Below are positions 23,254 through 35,004 of a DNA stretch of 64,000 bases, one piece after another. Position 1 is the first letter of the stretch; every line of letters starts with the position of its first letter. Both the position numbers and the translations under genes were made by a program. This DNA is from Pteria penguin (lineage: Eukaryota > Mollusca > Bivalvia > Pterioida > Pteriidae): NCBI GenBank assembly GCA_035048485.1, contig CM068583.1, positions 51,387,790 to 51,451,789 on the forward strand. Reading direction: 5' to 3'. Below the pieces are notes generated by a model. It searched no databases. It saw only the letters and a list, made by a program, of their open reading frames with translations, and was not told the origin of the DNA.

Positions 23254-24460
23254 TAGCTCACCTGAGCCGAAGGCATTTTCGACTTCTTCTCCAGAAGCGC
23301 TGCACAGAATTTCACCAAACCTCATAGGAAGTAACTACATGAGGTCCTTTACAAAGTTTGTGTTTTTCGTGTCGATCCGTTATCCAAGATGGCCGCCATT
23401 GGCTTTGATTGGTTGACGCATTTTCGACTTCTTCTCCAGAACCGCTGCACAGAATTTCACCAAACTTCATAGGAAGTATGTACTAAAGGTCTTCTACCAA
23501 GTTTGTGTTTTTCGTACCCATCCATAATCCAAGATGGCCGCCATTGGCTCTGATTGGTTGAAACATTTTGGACTTCTTCTCCAGAACGGCTGCACAGAAT
23601 TCCACCAAACCTCATAGGAAGTATGTACTCAAGGTCTTCTACCAAGTTTGTGTTTTTCGTGTCGATCCGTTATCCAAGATGGCCGCCATTGGCTTTGATT
23701 GGTTGACGCATTTTCGACTTCTTCTCCAGAACCGCTGCACAGAATTTCATCAAACTTCATAGGAAGTATGTACTCAAGGTCCTCTACCAAGTTTGTGTTT
23801 TTCGTGCCGATCCGTTATCCAAGATGGCCGCCATTGGCTCTGATTGGTTGAAACATTTTGGACTTCTTCTCCAGAACGGCTGCACAGAATTCCACCAAAC
23901 CTCATAGGAAGTATGTACTCAAGGTCCTCTACCAAGTTTGTGTTTTTCGTGCCGATCCGTTATCCAAGATGGCCGCCATTGGCTCTGATTGGTTGACACA
24001 TTTTCGACTTCTTCTCCAGAACCACTACACAGAATTTCACCAAACCTCATAGGAAGTAAGTACTGAAGGTCCTCTACCAAGTTTGTGTTTTTCGTGCCGT
24101 TTAGTAATCCAAGATGGCCGCCATTGGCTCTGATTGCTTGACACATTTTGGACTTCTTCTCCAGAAGCGGTGCACAGAATTTCACCAAACTTCACAGGAA
24201 GTAAGTACTGGAGGTCCTCTACCACGTTCGTGTTTTTCGTGCCGATCCGTAATCCATCCAAGATGGCCGCCATTGGCTCTGATTGGTTGACGCATTTTGG
24301 ACTTCTTCAAAACGACTGCATAAAATATCACCAAACCTTATATAAAATCTTGTAGAAAGAAGGCAAAATTTTCTACTGAAATTAGCTGTCATTTTATTGT
24401 AAATAAGCAATTTGTGTTCAGGTGAGCGATATAGGCCCACATTTGGGCGTCTTGTTTGTT
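23254..24460. mobile_element. CACCTGA-ended element with a 145-bp satellite core
   Basis: It begins TAGCTCACCTGAGCCGAAGG and ends TCAGGTGAGCGATATAGGCCC...GGGCGTCTTGTT, the inverted form of the AACAAGA(G/C)GCCC...CTCACCTGA end also seen at 58950. GACTTCTTC recurs at 23281, 23426, 23571, 23716, 23861, 24006 and 24151, an exact 145-bp period, then at 24300 after a 4-bp insertion. Each unit carries CAAGATGGCCGCCATTGGC and GATTGGTTGA, with two reverse CCAAT motifs. Units alternate between TTTTCGAC and TTTTGGAC types, so the block 23426-23715 is repeated almost intact as 23716-24005. Confidence 0.92.
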
Positions 24461-24675
24461 GGTTCAACTTGATTGTAATAATTTTGAACGTAAATGGTAG
24501 AACTTGCATAATCATCCTTGTCATGAAACTTAAGATGGACGTTAAAAGCACTGAACGAAGTTGTTACAGACAGGATTTTTGATAGGTGGGGTCAGGAAAA
24601 TGTGGACAAAATGTGTGGACCAATCAGAATTGTCAAACAGGACAAATGAATTAAAATGTCTTTTTAACATCACTT

Positions 24676-25210
24676 TTTGTCCCCCGCGTTTCTGAAAACG
24701 AGGGGACATTAAATTTTATCGTCCGTCTGTTAGTCTGTCACTAAAACTTTAACCTGGGCTATAGCTTTGATCCAGTAGGGGTACGACTTTGAAACGTCCC
24801 ATCTAGATTCCTTGTGATGAGACCTTCCATTTTAGATCATTACTTTTGACATCTTATAATTCTTTTAATTCGCTTGTTTCCTCTGGACATTTATGTATCC
24901 TCATGCAGGAACATTTTGTTAACCTGTTTGGGGCAAAAGTATCTCAGTTGTGGACAGTACAAATATCAAACTTGCAACAATGATTCATCTATGGGATGCA
25001 CGCTAAAGTACCATGTTCGGTTGCTTCATGTGACATTTTTTCCACTTGAGTGATTTGGTTAACCTGTTGGGGGGTACCTCAGTTTGCGACAGACTAGTAA
25101 ACATTAAAAAACCTTTTGACTCAGCCGTATGCCAAGTCACCTCGAATAAACAGTGTAAGAAAATTCCCAAACTTGCGCTAATGGTTCAACTTGGGATGCA
25201 GACTTGAATG
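24676..25210 (+). repeat. Dispersed mollusc-type repeat with hairpin start
   Basis: It opens with TGTCCCCCGCG...CGAGGGGACA, an imperfect hairpin, followed by TTATCGTCCGTCTGTTAGTCTG and degenerate tandem blocks containing GTTAACCTGTT(T/G)GGG. The same architecture, with another hairpin, is seen at 43478-43870. Confidence 0.7.
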
Positions 25211-25473
25211 CATGCTTTGTATAACTGTTAACACTTCAATTTTGTTTCATTTAAAGAAAATTGATTTCAATGGATCATCATCATCATCATCATTTTCATC
25301 ATTATCATTATTGTTATTATTTGTTTAAGTAAAGCAATATTATGCGTTAATATTAGTTAATATTAATGTTAGTGTTTTATCTTATTCATTTGTATTAAAG
25401 TATATATCCTTGTCCTGATATTGAAAAGATCATTTAAGTATTGAAATAATAAACATGGAACATATATACCTTT

Positions 25474-25745
25474 CAATTTTGTGCACCAAATGCGCATTTC
25501 AACAACTTATGTCTTTTCAGTGATGCTCGTGACCGAATGAGTGGAATCCTCATAATATATAAACATTTGAAGAGCAGGAAACCAAAATGACCGAAAAAGT
25601 GAATCAAAGAATCAATCGAAGGACAGAGCTATGCATGAGGGAGATACTCCTTAGTTTCAGAGTAACTTACAAAAATTCTTGACTGATAATTTTAAATACA
25701 TATTTCATGTCAGTACAAAAGCACTGAAAAGCAGACCGTCGGTAC
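25474..25745 (+). repeat. Second copy of the TTTTGTGCACCA dispersed repeat
   Basis: TTTTGTGCACCAAATGCGCATTTC, GAGCTATGCATGAGGGAGA and two tandem copies of GGTACAAAAGCACTGAAAA mark this copy. It is longer than the one at 21532-21710. Confidence 0.75.
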
Positions 25746-26919
25746 AAAAGCACTGAAAACTAGGTTAATATCCATAACGTTAACAGAAGAGCAAGTAATG
25801 TAATTGTATATGCAGAAACAAGTAGATAGCCATCGATAGGTGTTAGAAAAGTTATACTTTGTAGATTACTTTGACAAAGTTAAGAAGAGTTTATACTAAA
25901 TAAGAACTACCGTCCCCATCCGCGATACGTTATTTCGGTAATTCAGTTCCGGACAAGTACAAGTGTTAGTTACCAAACAGACATCAATGGTTCATTTAGA
26001 GATGCTGCATTTGACCTACAAGTTCCGCTCAAGTGACTCCATTCAGTTATTTATGTAACTCAGTTTTAGACAAAGTACAATTGTTACAGTAACCAAACAG
26101 ACGTCAGCGATTCTATGATTTGGCGACACCTTTAAATTGAAAATTAATTTTGCACTATTTATGTATTTATAATACATGTATGAAAATGTTATACATGTAT
26201 TTGAAGAGTCCGAATTATCAGACCCAAGCATCAGTCTAATACTAGTATTTGAATGCGTAGGTATTGTATTGTGTATATTTATTCAATGAGTATATTTATT
26301 TCTATTAACTCATGCTTAAACAATATACCACGAGGATTTTAATATGTAAATCTCCCTTCGAGCATATTCCCTTTTCTTCAAAGTTGTTGTCTAATGTATA
26401 TTTATCATACTATATTTGTATCTATTGATCTACGTACGCCTCACAATACATGAAGTGAGACTGAATTGAATACCATTAGTCACTTCGTTAGTATCGTATT
26501 TGTTACGTATGTGTACCCAAGCAAATGGACATGTCCTAGTATCTCAAACCTGCTTTTCTATCATTTTCATTGTGACATGGTCAGACAGAAACTTTGTGTA
26601 CATGCTGAACTTTGTCCCTTTGTGGTTTGTTGAATAGAATAGGTGTGTATGCAATCTTTACATATGTCAATCTCTAGAGGATCGACAGATAATTCGTTCT
26701 GCTTTATCTTGTAATCATTGACTTAAATATCTCTTTCTTCTCTTATCCAATTTTCTCCTGTCAAATGAGGAATAATGAAATTTATCGTCAATCGATAATG
26801 GATGCTAGTTAAAGTGAGGAGAAAAGGAACTATAAAATCAAATACATTGTAATTAAACGTTTCCAAACTAGCATTATTGGAAAAATACTGAAAAGTAAAT
26901 AAAAAGGATGACGATCTTA
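25746..26919. other. Intergenic, nothing recognised
   Basis: This is AT-rich sequence without a supportable exon or structured repeat. Confidence 0.35.
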
Positions 26920-27200
26920 GAATTATACATTTCAGTGCCTATAAACTCTGAGAAAACACACATATGGTCATTTTTAGAAACAGTAGTCAAATATATGCAA
27001 ATGAAATAAAATAGTTTTTGATAACTCTGAAGAGGATGTTGTTTATCAATTTAATTATCTTGGTATATTGCTCAACTACAACTTTGTCTTAACTGAAAAG
27101 CGCGCAACTGAACAAGACAGGAAAGTCCACTAAAACGTTTTTAAAGGTAAATTAAGATTTTTACTAACAATATCTTTACCAAGTATTTCGTATTTGATAA
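26920..27200 (+). pseudogene. Non-LTR retrotransposon fragment (end of RT domain)
   Basis: With frameshifts the plus strand reads SEKTHMVIFRNSSQIYANE, then QFNYLGILLNYNF, the region after the RT palm in LINE ORF2 (KTK.VVFRNGG...F.YLG...NYN). It is a short decayed fragment with no 5' or 3' end. Confidence 0.65.
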
Positions 27201-28975
27201 AGTAACAGTGATCGTGGATACTCTTCGGGGCTTTCATAAATTTTAAAATGATATTGAAACTGTACATATACAGTTCTATACATCATATTAGGTGTACAAA
27301 ATGAATTCATAGCAGAATGGTACATGTACACTATGAACTGTGCACTCCAAACTCGAAACAATTATCACATTCTAGACGGTGAATGACCTGCTAAACTCTA
27401 GAAGTATAACCTATATCTATTATCTAAATAAGTAACATGGGCATGATACCATTATAACAAGTTAGCATGAATATCAGGATTGTATCAGCATTTGTCATTT
27501 AATGGTGGGTATTTTCGGACTTGCGGTTTGGATTCATCTATCATCTTTACATTGTAAATTTAATGTACATATTAGAAAAACTACAAATACCATATGTTTT
27601 CGATGTCGACGTCGTCCTTAGGGGAGGAAAATGGAAAATAGTCCACATTGAATGACAAAATCATAAAGAAAAAAAAAACCAAATGAAAAAAAAAAAGACA
27701 AAAGGTCACATTGCTCACTTGAACGAATTGATTTTAAGAAGGGAACTACATATTTTAAAACATGCAAGCTTTTGTAAAACAAGCGGAGACTGATACAGGG
27801 CAAAATATTCTTGCAAAGCTTTCTGTATAAATTTGATACTGCATGTCATACAGATGCTGTATACAAAATATGAAGACATTGTGTGTGAGTGTGTGTGCGT
27901 TCCTGTAGAGAAATCTCTTGAACAAACTTGATACATGTCACAGGGATGTGTATACTAAATATTTCGCCACTATAGTATATTGAGAAGATTAAAATATATT
28001 ACCCCATATAAGAAAAACGAAATCTTCTTCTCTTTGGGTGGTGTCAAACAGTTCAGGACAAGCGGTAATCATAATATCAAAATCATAATATTCAAGGTCC
28101 AACCAAGACCGATCTAATAGAATTTTCAAATTTTGCGTCAGCAGGGATGGAGCGGCTTTTTGATGAGAATGGGGATTTGCATTTGCAATTCATAGGTTAC
28201 GTTTTTTTTAGTGTTGGTGTTTTGTTCGCAGATCACTTTTTAGCAGTCTATATCATCAGATTTATTTGTTAGTTGTTTGCAAATGTGTGAGAATGTAAAC
28301 ACAGTTTGCATTGAACTACTGTAATATTCATGAAAAAACCCCTTGGACTGCATATTTCCTATACCTAATTGCAGTTTTGGAAGGGATATAATTATCATCT
28401 GAATGACAAAATCACATGAATAACATAATTATATATACATGTAATGATAATAATCATTAAAGATTTCAGGCTGTAACATTTGGAATCATAGGTGGCATTG
28501 ATTGGTAGTCAACAGTACAGTTGAGGCTGTACCCTGGGAACACAAAACACTAATATTACCAGTTTTACTTTCATTGGTGGGATAACGTAAACTTAGGAGA
28601 AAGTCAAGCACATGACTAATAGGCACAGTATGATACATTCATTGATTTATATCCATGCATGTCAAATCCATTCAGCAGCATTTCATAATCAAGCCGCTAA
28701 AACCAACATTCATGGAGTAGCTACGAGGCGAACGTCCGATCTTACTGTTATCGATGAGAACACATTCTCACTTTAAAGCAACAGTTTCGCGGATTTGCAC
28801 GTTGACCTTGAAGAGAAGTTTAGAAAGGAAATTTAATGAGATTCTTGAGCGAAAATAATTTAAACTTTCATGGTTTTGCCCTATTTTTGTGTACATGACC
28901 AATGAAGTTGGAATGGGGATTTCTTGAGCGTTTGTTCAAACGTTGTGTTCTCCTGTTTAATTTTCTTACAGTTGC
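27201..28975. other. Intergenic, nothing recognised
   Basis: This is AT-rich sequence. The missing last exon of NPC2 would be expected somewhere to the left of 30940, but nothing here could be matched to it. Confidence 0.35.
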
Positions 28976-28984
28976 TGAGTTTTA

Positions 28985-29095
28985 GTACCTAAGACATTTT
29001 TGTCTTTTTCTGTGTAGTTCCTTGGTTATTTGTGTCAAACAACTTTGTCAGATGTCTTCTGTTTTCTCTTTTGAACACAATCCGTAATTCTCTGA
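28985..29095 (+). repeat. 3' end of the GIPMGTN-type retroelement, sense orientation
   Basis: TTCTGTGTAGTTCCTTGGTTATTTGTGTCAAACAACTTTGTCAGATGTCTTCTGTTTTCTCTTTT is the reverse complement of the conserved 3' end at 36826-36890 and 19485-19550. A (CAACAA)n and (AAT)n microsatellite lie to its right (29160-29282). Confidence 0.65.
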
Positions 29096-29206
29096 CAACA
29101 TATTTTCGGACATGTATTCACAGCTTCACGATTCGGTAATTTCTTGTCCAAACGCGAAACAGCAACAACAACAACAACAAAATAAAATAGAATAAAATAA
29201 ATAAAA

Positions 29207-29207
<1 letters not shown>

Positions 29208-29266
<59 letters not shown>

Positions 29267-29282
29267 TAGTAATAATAATAAA
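29208..29282. repeat. (AAT)n microsatellite
   Basis: About 25 near-perfect AAT units with a single TGATAGT interruption. Confidence 0.95.
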
Positions 29283-29609
29283 TAGGATTTGGGATTGAAA
29301 ATATGGGCGAATATCGGTTACAAAAGGTTGATAAAAATTGCAAATTATTTGCATTGAAAATATATAAATCTAAACTTTAAAGAATTTGTTTTCTTTGAGC
29401 TGTTGATTTCGTAAAGTTTCGATTGTCATTATTCCCATCTTCTGATATTGTGAGACTTTCCACACAGTGTTAACCAGTCCATATTACTTACGTGCACAGC
29501 ATTTGATAAAACATACGTAATTTTTAACATTCATGACAGGTATGGCAAGTCAAACAGAAGATGTTTAATATTGTTTCTTTGATTAATTGGTAGTTATGTA
29601 GATTTAGGA

Positions 29610-29684
29610 AGTCTCATTCTCCTTCCGGCACGTGGTCTCGCCATTTCCAGCGATCCACAAGTTTTCACAATGGCAGACGTTGCC
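29610..29684 (+). promoter_or_regulatory. Candidate promoter and first coding exon (MADVA)
   Basis: A short GC-richer island holds CTTCCGG (ETS-type) and CACGTG (E-box). It is followed by ATG in strong context (A at -3, G at +4) at 29670-29672, five codons MADVA, and a consensus donor GCC|GTAAGT at 29684/29685. This looks like the first exon of a housekeeping gene on the plus strand. No downstream exon was recognised, so the product is unknown. The reverse strand is also open here (ending in a TAA near 29612), which is the alternative. Confidence 0.4.
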
Positions 29685-29689
29685 GTAAG

Positions 29690-30935
29690 TGCTACAATAA
29701 CATTACACAAGGTCCTTCATATATTTATATGACAAGATATGGGTTTTCTGTCGTTTACACATTTTTCATTTCTATGGAAATGTAATAATGCAATAATTTT
29801 TTCATATTTATGTGGTTCGTTAATTTATTCCGATTGTTTTAGTATAATTTTAATTGTCTAGAGTTTATATTTAAAATACAGTAAGATAATTTGAATATGG
29901 AAGAATTAATGCGTCAAAATGATATGAATGTCCCCGCTAGCAACAAAAATGAAATATACAATAACTCAGCTTTTTAAATATATTGTACATCAACCAGAAC
30001 CAAGTAAAACAAGACATGCTTCTAAAAATACATGTATATAACCATACATCCTTCTTCACTTCAGTTTCTCTATTAATTACTGTGAAAATGTTCACAAACT
30101 GGTAATTCTTGTCATTTTATTTAAAACGTAATTCAAACAATATTTGTTATCTTTTGGTATCCGTGACCGTAGAATTTTGCTTTGGATTCTATTTTTGATA
30201 TTAATTTAAGCCACTGCAAGTTTATGACACTAATATGATGGCGACACCTGTCTGGCGCACTGCATCACAATTCTGTCCTATGCTACGGGACCATCCATAG
30301 TAGCGATGAAACTTTTACTTTACTATGACAAGGGGCCTTGGTTTATTTTGATCCATCAAAGGGATAGATAAGGAGGCAGAAAATAATGAATTACCTCAGA
30401 AGGATCTTAAACCAATTTGTTGGCTTAAAACAAAATATTTCGGAATGATTACAAGTTATATTACAGAAGCAAAAGTTACAAATCTTGTAACATGAGCAAC
30501 AGTATTTATTTTAAAAAATGAATTACAAATTGTGATGAATCATGACATATTCTTTGCAATTTTTTCCAGTGACTATATTTTAAATTCAGTGGATGACTAT
30601 GCAATAATTTTCGCGGGAAATAACATACAGATTAGGTCATTTCCACTGTCATCACTTAAATTAAGTTGAACTATCAGAGATATCTGTAATGCAAAACAGA
30701 ATACAAGCCATATTAATCATATATTGTACAGTCCACGTTCACAGCAAATCAAGAATGTTAACTTTACTCATTTTATTACGTTATATATGTTCTATTGAAA
30801 TTGCTCAAAGAGTCGTTACTGAGTTTAGATCTCTTTAGTTTTTGTAATAATACAAAATACTATACGATGGACTGTTTGTAATCAAGTATATGACATACAT
30901 TATATTAAAAAATGCAGATTTAGAATGCATAAACT
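29690..30935. other. Presumed 3' side of NPC2, no exon recognised
   Basis: This is AT-rich sequence. No open stretch with the expected C-terminal NPC2 pattern (a tryptophan-containing strand followed by a cysteine and a short hydrophobic end) was found. Confidence 0.35.
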
Positions 30936-30939
30936 TTAC

Positions 30940-31115
30940 CTTTGGATAGGAAGCAAGAACAGGTATACTGATACTGAAAACAGTAGTTTGGCCGGACTTC
31001 ACTGGACATGAAGGGTTGGTATGTCCGTCACACGCATCTTTGTCTGCTGGAAATGGAATCTTAACTCCTGCTATGATGCCAGCAATGGCTATAGGAACTG
31101 AATTGGAATCCACAT
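30940..31115 (-). CDS. NPC2: NPC2 exon 3
   Basis: Acceptor TTGTTAG|ATGTGG and donor CCAAAG|GTAAAG bound this exon. It encodes VDSNSVPIAIAGIIAGVKIP, PADKDACDGHTNPSCPVKSG and the LASYPK end. It leaves in phase 0, so a further exon is required. Confidence 0.92.
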
Positions 31116-34100
31116 CTAACAAAGAGGATTGTGAAAGAAACAAAAATAATCGTCGTTTTCATAGCCATCAAAAGTGTTTCATAAAAGCGTGTAACTCGCA
31201 CAGGGGCTTGATGCATTGACAACGTTTTTCTACAGTGTAACTCCATCCCCGTTGCAATACTTCGACTTTCCCCACTTATATACACACAAATTCCCAAACT
31301 AAAAATCCTAACCCCCCCCCCCCCCCCCAACCCCGCCATCCGTTTACTCCCGCCTAAAAGACGATGTGGCTCAGTGGATGAGGTGCTAGGTTCGTGACCG
31401 AAAGGTCTCGAATTCGAATTCCGTCCTGGGCACACCGGTTTGTGTGATATACTAGGAATCTTTTCTTATTTATTGCACATATACTCACTTGACACATATG
31501 TAACGTTGAGAGAAACGTTGGTATTTTGTTGAAATGGACAAGGGTCGCTTGATGGACAGTTTATCACAGACACAGCTTTGATCGTTGCATCCTTAGATCC
31601 TTAATTAAAAATAACACAAATTGTAACATATTTGGATAGCATAGCATATTGTATCATAAACTTTGTAATCATTATAGGACTGTGCATATAGTACAAGTAT
31701 ATCTCAATACGGTATCTACAACATGTATGTATACTTTTTTTCCTGTACAACTGTAACACGTTTAAGATATTTTCCTTGTAATACACAAGAGTGCAGTCAC
31801 ATAGATATATAATAATTTCCATTTTCAATTTCGTTTATTGAGCATTAATCTGAATACAGGGGTAAATGTTTTGTGAAAAGGAAGTTTAAGCTTAAAATCG
31901 TTTTCTTTTTCATTGATTTCTCCCAGAAATTCGGCTCTAGAATTATAAAATAACGGACCATAGTCCGAGGAGAAATCTGTTGTACATCTTGTTTCTTCCC
32001 CTCCTTTACATACTTTTAGTGCACGTTACTGTATCGCCTGCCAGGAGAATTAATCTTGATTGCATACAAGATTTGCTTTCATCTGTCTGTCCGTCTGTGA
32101 CAAATCTAAACAGATATATTTAGTGGTCCAGTACAAATGTAAGGTTTCATTTGTAATTACAGTTTATCATTAAAAAGTGCTTCAAGGAGTATTTAAAAAG
32201 TACTGCAATATAATGTTTATCTACTCTATATGAATCTTTAAAATATATATTCATTCCAGTTCAATACATCTTCCGGGCCTGCTTGTCTGCCTGAAAGTTT
32301 TCATTGTTCGAGATGCTGATATTAAGCATTATAATAAGGCTTGTGTAACATATAAATAAGGCTATATCTTGACATTTTAGCGCCAAAAGTTGACAAAAAT
32401 GGACATTGAATGGGTGGATCAAGAAGCATTAACTCAACCCCAAATTCAATATGTTTTAAAAGTTCTATTGTAATGTTTACTACGATTTTCCATAATAGGA
32501 AATTGATCCGAAAATAAGGAAACCACGTAACATCGCGACTCATTGCAAATGGCCGACTGGTAAAGTTTTCAAATAGCAACGAAAGTTTACATGTAAAATA
32601 ATGTATGTTAAATGGATGCTTTACAAAAGAGATTGCAGTTTTAATTAATATAAGGTATGTACTACTTACCTGTGACCTTATTTCCTGTAATTGTGCAAAA
32701 AATGCCGATTGTGATTCACAATCGGCCCTGCGCCGAGGCCAGCATAGTCACAGCATTGAAGCCCCACCAAACAAAATAAATAGCCGATAATAAATAACGT
32801 TTGGTGTGGCGAAATATTGAAGCTAGGAACCCCTGAGTTCTTCATCTATACCAAGTTTCATCCAACAGACTATGCTTATGATGGCCCACTTAAGCTTTTG
32901 GCTCAGGTGAGCTTAACAATTTAAATCATTGACACTTATCCACAGAGCAGCAGTAATGTGTTTATTCACGTGTATTTTTATACAGGGGTTTAATTACAGT
33001 AGTCAGTAATTTTCGCATTTCTGACATTGGAGAATTGGGGGATAATGTAGTCGGGGAAATCGGAATACAGTATATCTTGATTTGACATGTCTGGTCTTCT
33101 GGTCTTAGTCATTGAGAATTCGCGAGACAAAGAAGTGTTTGAATGTCTTAAAACCTAAACAATACCAGAACACAGGCGAACATACCTCTAGAACATTGGA
33201 TGGCTTTCAGGGATGATTACACTGTGTATAAAGATACGAAAATGATGAATATAATGTAACGAATATGTGTTTTGTTGATGTAATAGTAAAATGTATTTAC
33301 TCAGATAATATTTTCTTACAAATGCATGTGTAAGTTATTAAACAATTTTTCCTAATATGATAGGCAATTTTGGACAAGTAAATTAGAAATTAGTTATTGG
33401 GAATAGACACCGAGTAGCCAAAGAGATTAGGCAATGAGAATAGACAATGAGTAGCCTAAGAGATTAGGCTATGAGAATAGACATTGAGTAGCCTAAGAGA
33501 TTAGGCATTGCGAATAGACACTGAGTAGCCTAAGAGATAAGGCATTGCGAATAGACATTGAGTAGCCCAAGAGATTAGGCATTGCGAATAGACATTGACT
33601 AGCCTAAAAGATTAGGCTTTGCCAATAGACATTGAGTAGCCTAAGAGATTAGGCATTGCGAATAGATATCGGGTAGCCTAAATGATTAGGTATTGCAAAT
33701 CACCATTGTAACAGTGCCAAGATAGGCACCGAACATACACACATATAAATCCCTATAAAATCTCTCTTGAAATTATTTTATTTTGTTTATGTCCATGTGC
33801 TAACAAGATTCAGTATCACAAGTTTAGGAACAAACTGTCGTAGTTAGAGGTACAGAAGTATCTATTGTCATTCTTGTAAACATTTTTACCCTGTCGTAAA
33901 AGTTCTAGCTGATCAATTTCTACATGTTCTTAAATTTACAATGAAGCACCCATTTTTCACTTTTAATTTGATTGCTGCTCCACATGTTAAATTACATTAT
34001 TTATTATTCCAAAGAAACCAGATACACAGAATGTGGGGTATTAAAAAGTAATTCCATTCCCCTAAACGATAGCTTACAAACCAAAATTAGACTTGTACGT

Positions 34101-34228
34101 GGTTCTGACCATAAATATTTTAAATTCACGACAAAAGCCTTACCGCAGTCCTTGTAATTTACTGCAAGTGTTAGATTCACACAACATATCAAACCAAAGA
34201 TACCGATCACCGTGTATATCGCCCGCAT
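30940..34228 (-). CDS. NPC2: NPC2-type secreted lysosomal sterol-binding protein (ML domain), last exon not found
   Basis: NPC2 proteins bind cholesterol in late endosomes and lysosomes and hand it to NPC1; invertebrate homologues also bind other lipids. Exons 34144-34228, 31489-31599 and 30940-31115 join at GT-AG sites in consistent phases (1, 1, 0) to give 124 residues: a signal peptide (about 1-22), VNYKDCGSK, INCPSSDPCPF, an N-glycosylation site at NVTYVS (and NVS just before), then GVKIPFPADKDACDG and NPSCPVKSGQTTVF...LASYPK. This order matches the ML domain. The final strand and sixth conserved cysteine (about 27 residues; the usual length is about 150) are missing and should lie left of 30940. 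Introns hold a SINE head and an 8-copy minisatellite. Gene assignment to the family is secure; strict NPC2 orthology is not tested. Confidence 0.92.
31350..31440 (+). repeat. SINE head (tRNA-like) in NPC2 intron 2
   Basis: GATGTGGCTCAGTGGATGAGG (A box) and GTCTCGAATTCGAATTCCG (B box region) form a tRNA-like head; the SINE body is missing. A C homopolymer (31312-31328) lies just before it. Confidence 0.7.
31489..31599 (-). CDS. NPC2: NPC2 exon 2
   Basis: Acceptor TTAAG|GATCTAAG and donor TCAA|GTGAGT bound this exon. It encodes SKDATIKAVSVINCPSSDPC and NTNVSLNVTYVS, with two cysteines of the ML domain and two adjoining N-glycosylation sequons. Confidence 0.9.
32780..32925. repeat. Fragment of a CACCTGA-type element
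   Basis: ACCAAGTTTCATCCAACAGAC and the terminal GGCTCAGGTGAGCT are the internal and end sequences of the elements at 23254 and 47223. Only one end is present. Confidence 0.65.
33401..33696 (+). repeat. Minisatellite: eight 37-bp units, each a small hairpin, in NPC2 intron 1
   Basis: GAATAGACATTGAGTAGCC begins each unit at 33401, 33438, 33475, 33512, 33549, 33586, 33623 and 33660, with no indel in 296 bp. Each unit contains GCCTAAGAGATTAGGC or a near copy, a 6-bp stem with a GAGA loop. Substitutions are scattered through both the hairpin and the rest of the unit. Confidence 0.95.
34144..34228 (-). CDS. NPC2: NPC2 exon 1 (signal peptide)
   Basis: ATG at 34226-34228 opens MRAIYTVIGIFGLICCVNL with a hydrophobic core, then VNYKDCG. 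The donor GACTGCG|GTAAGG leaves one base of a glycine codon. Confidence 0.92.
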
Positions 34229-34229
34229 T

Positions 34230-35000
34230 GTTGTGTGTGTAACTTGGAATGAGAATATTTCAGTATAATCGGAAGCTATATGGTAGGAATTTCGATCAAG
34301 GTCATGTGCTGATATGTCACGAATTGTCGTAATCTACCTTTCAGTGGGATATCTTCTATGTGATGGGGTGAGATAAAAGTTCATGTATGATCTCTCTCTA
34401 TCCAATCATACAGCTTCACCAAACATCAGGCCATACGTAAGCCGAGGTAACATTTCTTTTGAAGTGTCAAAAATGGAATGATCCTTAAAGTTTTATGTTT
34501 GGTACGGAGGCTTATTAGGGTCGCACATTTTTTAAAACTTGTTATTACAAATTAGCAAAGTAGTATATATATTTATAGAAAGCGTATGGCTACCCACATC
34601 CACCACGATTGCCCTTGCATACAGAAGAAAGAAATGTAACTCAGCACTGTATATATAAATGAATGTAAACCTACACTGTGTAGAAAGTGTCATTGCCACT
34701 TAACATCAGGAAAAAACTTAAGTTAACCCCTCTGCGGGGAACTTATCCACGAGCTCCACACTGTAAAATGAATAAGTGTGATGTTAATGCAAAATACGAA
34801 AGTAACTGGTTTCAAGTGACTATGGCACAGTCGATCAGATCTAATTTGTTATTGTATTTACCTTTCTCAATGTTCAAATCGTGTCCACTTATTCAAACTT
34901 TTGTTATCAGTTGTTTACTGCTGTTGTCTATAGCTTTTTAAGCAAGTAATTTTGTATGCAAAAACTGCTCAGCCTAATGTTGGTATATGAAACCTTTGGA
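34230..35000. other. Upstream region of NPC2
   Basis: No TATA box or other promoter element was recognised with confidence, and no repeats or exons were seen. Confidence 0.35.
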
Positions 35001-35004
35001 GCTA

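Noticed and set aside
29035..29354. Open frames with poly-Tyr/poly-Ile
   Set aside because: Translation of the AAT microsatellite and a retroelement 3' end.
29600..29690. Terminal exon of a cysteine-containing protein on the minus strand (VCHCENLWIAGNGETTCRK)
   Set aside because: Two reverse frames are open over less than 100 bp and none matches NPC2; the plus-strand first-exon reading with a strong start context and donor is better, though not proven.
33401..33696. CRISPR-like regular repeats
   Set aside because: All 37 bp of each unit are alike, so there are no unique spacers; there are no cas genes and the context is a eukaryotic intron.
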